DNA from: UBA3774 sp045600025
Lineage (GTDB): Bacteria > Bacillota > Clostridia > Lachnospirales > Lachnospiraceae
Direction of reading: 5' to 3'
Length of the DNA stretch: 8,276 bases
Assembly (NCBI GenBank): GCA_045600025.1
Contig: JAZRXC010000045.1
Location: 1 to 8,276 of the forward strand
A program made the position numbers and the translations under genes. Shown here in pieces: positions 5,906 to 8,276 of this stretch. Under the pieces are notes generated by a model that was not told where the DNA came from, did not search any database, and worked only from the letters and a program-made list of their open reading frames with translations. Positions within the stretch are counted from its first letter, which is position 1. Each line of letters opens with the position of its first letter.

Positions 5906-7630
5906 TCATTCAGATGTCGGGAAGAAACTGTCTATAAGCGTCCATACTTCCGAATCTTCCATGCCGAGCTTCCATCCTGCTACGCCGCATACATCATAGC
6001 GTGATATCAATTCGAGTTTTGACTGCATTGACTCAATGCTTTCTGACCACATGCGCATAAGCTTGTCGTCTTTTTTGTATTCGGTATAATACTGCGCTGC
6101 CTCGTCGTCCCATGATGTTCCGGATTCGTGCTGATTGCGCAGTTCTTTCATGTCTTCCATGCCGATTGTCTCTGATGTGAGCTTCGAGCCTTCTCCGCTC
6201 CATACCCTTGCGAAGAAAGGTACGCCTACTATAATCTTGTCTGCCGGCACACCTTCAGCTATGGTGTCGTCTATACCTTTCTTTACGAATGGCAGGCTTG
6301 CCGTTGATCCGGCATCTGTTCCCGCATAGTGCTCATCGTATGCCATGATTATAAAGTAATCAACGAATCTGCCCTGCTCGCCTCTGTCATAGAAGGATGT
6401 CCATGCGGAAGGTACATAGTTGTCAACTGACAGCATGATTCCCGCTTTGCGGCACTCTACTGACAGTTCTCGCAGGAACTGGACATATGATGTGCCTGCC
6501 GATGAAGGCAGTCCCTCGAAGTCTACATTTAATCCTTCGATGCCGCAGCGCTGCGCTTCGGATATCAGCGTTGCTATCATATTTGCGCGAGATGATGCCT
6601 TTCCGAGAAGCTGATCATAATTGAGTTTGTTTGTCGTATTAAAGTTTTCAACCAGTGCCCAGACGTGTTTACCGTGGCTCTGCACATAATTTACATATTC
6701 CAGACTTGCGCGCGAGCTTATGGTTCCGTCCGATCCTTCTACAGAAAACCAGGTCGGTACGATTATATTTGCCCCTTCTGCGTCGGGCAAATAATTTTGT
6801 ATGCTTTCCAGTCCCGAATCATACAGCATCTGGTGCCAGGCCAGTCTTATCGGTTCATCTAACGCAATTCTTGTATAATCCGGCATGATGTAGTCGCCGG
6901 TGTCGGTTACTGTTTCTTTTTCTTTCAGATCGGAGACATTGACATAACCTGCGTGTCCGTGCGTGCCGCCTATGTACGCAATGTACCACTCTTCGTCTAC
7001 CTTCTCAGCCAGCCAGAGCTTCTCTCCGTCCTGGAGATATGTGATGATATCCGAGCTTATCGACGGCTCTCTTCTCATGGCAAGACCTCCGGATACCTTC
7101 GCGTATTCGGTCTGCGTGCCGTAGCGCGACCTGATAAATACTCTGTCGGGAGCTGTGTAGTAATCTACCTGGATGTTTGTGTAGCAAGCGACATAGTCCA
7201 GCAGCACATATATGCGATCATACAGTGCCGTCTTGGAATCTTTTTCATCTTCTTCGCTGTCATAGAATATAGGAACTTCGTCGTAAGTGTCTTTTCTTCC
7301 CGCCGTTACCACTTCCAGCGCCGATGTGTACAGCAGGGTTTTATCTACGCTACTGTAATAGAAGCAGCTGTTAATTTCATCTACTACTTTTCTCAGGGGC
7401 AAATATGCATGGTGATTTTTAATAGTTGCGCGTACGTCAGTTTTTCTGCCGTTTACGATAATCGCCGCGCTGCCTTCTTTTGCTGAATACACCTCATAGA
7501 GCTTCGCCTGGCGGTCGCTGTACGCTTCAGGTCTGAGAAGATTGGTCAGCATGGTAATAAATACCACTATTGCAATCAGCGAAAATACAACTATTATGGG
7601 GATTTTTTTGTTTTGCTTTTTTGCACTCAC
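5906..7630 (-). CDS. Anchored GH18 glycoside hydrolase with stalk and SH3 domains
   Basis: This 574-residue protein starts with a basic tip and one membrane helix (about 10-32, signal anchor), so the rest lies outside the membrane. Residues 50-168 look like two halves of a copper-amine-oxidase-type N-terminal stalk (IIVNGRK near 57, YLPLRKVVDE near 76, then IYVLLDY near 140). A bacterial SH3 domain follows (about 176-236), then a GH18 barrel (about 255-570). The active-site strand reads EGLNVDFEG (365-373), with E372 the expected acid/base and D370 its helper. MAYDEHY (429-435) and GWKLGMED (552-559) are further GH18 landmarks. The nearest known types are YaaH/SleL-like spore cortex or wall N-acetylglucosaminidases, so a peptidoglycan substrate is likely but inferred. 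The start is GTG with a GGAGG ribosome binding site 7 bases away. It stands alone, convergent with the ATPase gene. Confidence 0.88.
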   Translation of the reverse strand: MSAKKQNKKIPIIVVFSLIAIVVFITMLTNLLRPEAYSDRQAKLYEVYSAKEGSAAIIVNGRKTDVRATIKNHHAYLPLRKVVDEINSCFYYSSVDKTLLYTSALEVVTAGRKDTYDEVPIFYDSEEDEKDSKTALYDRIYVLLDYVACYTNIQVDYYTAPDRVFIRSRYGTQTEYAKVSGGLAMRREPSISSDIITYLQDGEKLWLAEKVDEEWYIAYIGGTHGHAGYVNVSDLKEKETVTDTGDYIMPDYTRIALDEPIRLAWHQMLYDSGLESIQNYLPDAEGANIIVPTWFSVEGSDGTISSRASLEYVNYVQSHGKHVWALVENFNTTNKLNYDQLLGKASSRANMIATLISEAQRCGIEGLNVDFEGLPSSAGTSYVQFLRELSVECRKAGIMLSVDNYVPSAWTSFYDRGEQGRFVDYFIIMAYDEHYAGTDAGSTASLPFVKKGIDDTIAEGVPADKIIVGVPFFARVWSGEGSKLTSETIGMEDMKELRNQHESGTSWDDEAAQYYTEYKKDDKLMRMWSESIESMQSKLELISRYDVCGVAGWKLGMEDSEVWTLIDSFFPTSE

Positions 7631-7637
7631 GCTTTTT

Positions 7638-7642
7638 CCTCC
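7638..7642 (-). promoter_or_regulatory. Ribosome binding site deciding a GTG start
   Basis: GGAGG on the minus strand lies 7 bases before the GTG at 7630. It supports this non-ATG start, which keeps the complete signal-anchor segment in the GH18 protein. Confidence 0.85.
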
Positions 7643-7654
7643 ATAGACATTTGG

Positions 7655-7683
7655 ATTATACCATAGGAGTTATTGCAATTCAA
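7655..7683 (-). promoter_or_regulatory. Extended -10 promoter of the GH18 gene
   Basis: The minus strand shows a perfect -10 TATAAT (7655-7660) directly preceded by TGG (an extended -10 TGn), a 17-base spacer and a -35 TTGAAT (7678-7683, four of six). The predicted start is near 7648, giving a leader of about 18 bases. The spacer holds the short palindrome ATTGCAAT (7672-7679). This makes the GH18 gene its own transcription unit, separate from the small gene upstream. Confidence 0.75.
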
Positions 7684-7739
7684 ATGCTGGTTGGTAATTC
7701 ATAGAAATCAATGACAGTAGAATTCTCGTGAATGTTAGA

Positions 7740-7967
7740 TCAACCGCGAACGCGGTCAAAGCGTATTTCCGTTAATTTCCCGGTTCCGTCGGGAATAAAG
7801 TCCGGCATGTAACATTCTGTCTCTCGTGCCGTACATATGTATGCCAGTTCTTTGGGACTGGCAGGCTTTCCCGAGAGCGTCAATGTAATGCCTGCTTTTT
7901 CATAGGCCGAAAGAACTTCCAGCATAGTCTTATAGTCTTCGTGTCGTATCAAACTATTTTCCTTCAT
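7740..7967 (-). CDS. Small 75-residue protein of unknown function
   Basis: I do not recognise this protein. It begins MKENSLIRHEDYKTM and ends EIRFDRVRG, with a helical N-terminal third (HEDYKTMLEVLSAYEKAG), a short LSGKPASPKELAYIC segment containing a plausible turn, and a charged C-terminal strand-like stretch. It has two cysteines (in YICTARETECY), no membrane helix and no signal peptide, so it is probably cytoplasmic. The ATG at 7967 was chosen because composition changes there: upstream the same frame stays open to the window edge but runs through T-rich, repeat-bearing DNA with an implausible protein sequence. The ribosome binding site is weak (AGAAG, 7975-7979, 7 bases away). A 109-base gap with a separate promoter divides it from the GH18 gene. 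It looks like a real, lightly conserved orphan, but the coding call rests on protein-like composition only. Confidence 0.6.
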   Translation of the reverse strand: MKENSLIRHEDYKTMLEVLSAYEKAGITLTLSGKPASPKELAYICTARETECYMPDFIPDGTGKLTEIRFDRVRG

Positions 7968-8046
7968 GTGCCTGCTTCTTTCTGTTTTTACTTTTTTGTG
8001 GTGTGCAAAAACAAAAAAATCCCCGCGTAAGTGCTTCCACACTTTT

Positions 8047-8075
8047 CTAATACCACATTTTTCTTCGTTTGTCTG
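8047..8075 (-). promoter_or_regulatory. Possible promoter of the small 75-residue gene
   Basis: The minus strand carries TATTAG (8047-8052) preceded by TGG, a 17-base spacer and CAGACA (8070-8075). Each hexamer matches four of six. It is placed sensibly between the inverted repeat and the gene, with a predicted leader of about 73 bases, but it is weak and could be chance. Confidence 0.35.
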
Positions 8076-8076
8076 C

Positions 8077-8099
8077 AAATGTGACAAATCGTCACATTT
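8077..8099. repeat. Perfect inverted repeat, operator-like
   Basis: Arms AAATGTGAC (8077-8085) and GTCACATTT (8091-8099) are exact reverse complements separated by 5 bases (AAATC). The TGTGA...TCACA core resembles CRP/FNR-family sites, but the gap between these cores is 7 rather than the usual 6. It lies just upstream of the possible -35 box of the small gene, about 48 bases from its predicted start point. An extra TGTGAC half-site occurs at 8131-8136. As RNA on the plus strand it would form a 9-bp stem followed by T residues, but no plus-strand gene precedes it, so an operator is the better reading. Confidence 0.5.
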
Positions 8100-8170
8100 T
8101 TCGTGATTTTTGCCGTTTTTGGGCCGATTTTGTGACAGTAAAGAAGGCACATTTAGCATAAGGCAAACAT

Positions 8171-8276
8171 TGGAGCAGGGCCGTTGGCGAGTCGAGCCTA
8201 GCCGCCCGAGCGGAGAGCTCCCGTTTCGGTGGGAGTCGGAGCGAGTGGCGTAATAGGCGGCGAAGACGAGGTAGGC
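8171..8276. other. GC-rich block with short self-complementary segments
   Basis: The block is about 68% GC, far above its surroundings. It contains a hairpin CTCCC (8218-8222) with GGGAG (8231-8235), a small stem CCGC (8202-8205) with GCGG (8210-8213), a longer-range match GCCGCC (8201-8206) with GGCGGC (8256-8261), and GCCTA (8196-8200) matching two TAGGC copies (8254-8258, 8272-8276). GCGAGT occurs twice (8187, 8241). It is cut by the window edge. It could be part of a structured RNA or a dispersed intergenic repeat. I cannot name a family, and short GC-rich stems arise easily by chance. Confidence 0.4.

Larger units (their letters stand above)
7968..8276. other. Gene-free stretch: AT-rich control-like part, then GC-rich block
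   Basis: I see no convincing gene in these 309 bases. The part next to the small gene (about 7968-8160) is AT-rich; bases 8001-8100 are 37% GC. It contains long T or A runs, a perfect inverted repeat and a possible promoter. From about 8171 to the edge the composition jumps to about 68% GC (72 of 106). One minus-strand frame stays open through the whole stretch into the small gene, yet its translation (rich in Arg, Ser and Pro, then KCDDLSH-type segments) does not look like a folded protein. Confidence 0.6.

Noticed and set aside
7743..7756. Hairpin ACCGCG-AA-CGCGGT as a terminator of the small gene
   Set aside because: The arms are perfect but the loop is only 2 bases and no T-run follows on the minus strand. 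It also codes the last residues of the protein.
8029..8044. Hairpin AAGTG/CACTT followed by a T-run as a leader attenuator for the small gene
   Set aside because: On the minus strand the 5-bp stem is separated from the T-run by nine bases, and no alternative antiterminator pairing is evident.
8077..8099. The inverted repeat as an intrinsic terminator for plus-strand transcription
   Set aside because: A T-run follows it on the plus strand, but the stem is AT-rich and there is no plus-strand gene before it to terminate.
7968..8159. A longer 139-residue form of the small protein starting at 8159
   Set aside because: The added 64 residues run through T-runs and the perfect inverted repeat, read KCDDLSH and GDFFVFAHHKK-like stretches, and have no good ribosome binding site. 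The frame being open is more likely incidental.

Overview
The window looks like chromosomal DNA of a Lachnospiraceae-type member of the Clostridia. The grounds are the paired GlgC/GlgD subunits, a YhaO/YhaN-type (SbcD/SbcC-like) operon, an anchored GH18 protein with an SH3 and a copper-amine-oxidase-type stalk domain, strong AGGAGG-like ribosome binding sites, and moderate GC content. The family assignment is an inference. No tRNA, rRNA, CRISPR array, transposase or phage gene was seen.

Layout, left to right. (1) Positions 1-2843, minus strand: a compact operon read right to left, glgC, glgD, pth. The two glg genes encode an ADP-glucose pyrophosphorylase: a catalytic subunit and a second subunit with visibly degraded active-site motifs. 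Thirteen bases later comes peptidyl-tRNA hydrolase, cut by the left edge. A clear sigma-A-type promoter lies at 2889-2917. (2) 2844-2995 is a divergent control region with back-to-back promoters. (3) 2996-5896, plus strand: a two-gene operon for a metallophosphoesterase nuclease of the SbcD/Mre11 type (TTG start) and a small Rad50/SbcC-like ATPase whose coiled coil is interrupted by two predicted membrane helices. (4) 5906-7630, minus strand: an anchored, extracytoplasmic GH18 protein with a GTG start and its own extended -10 promoter, convergent with the ATPase gene and separated from it by 9 bases. (5) 7740-7967, minus strand: an unassigned 75-residue protein. (6) 7968-8276: no convincing gene. 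It holds an AT-rich stretch with a perfect 9-bp-arm inverted repeat, followed by an abrupt block of about 68% GC running off the right edge.

How the genes work together: GlgC/GlgD supply ADP-glucose for glycogen synthesis, and pth recycles peptidyl-tRNA, apparently from the same transcript. The nuclease/ATPase pair probably acts on DNA ends or unusual DNA structures, possibly at the membrane. The GH18 protein probably trims cell wall or spore cortex glycan. Most of the window is ordinary core genome. The parts most worth a second look are the membrane-interrupted Rad50-like ATPase and the compositionally odd right end.
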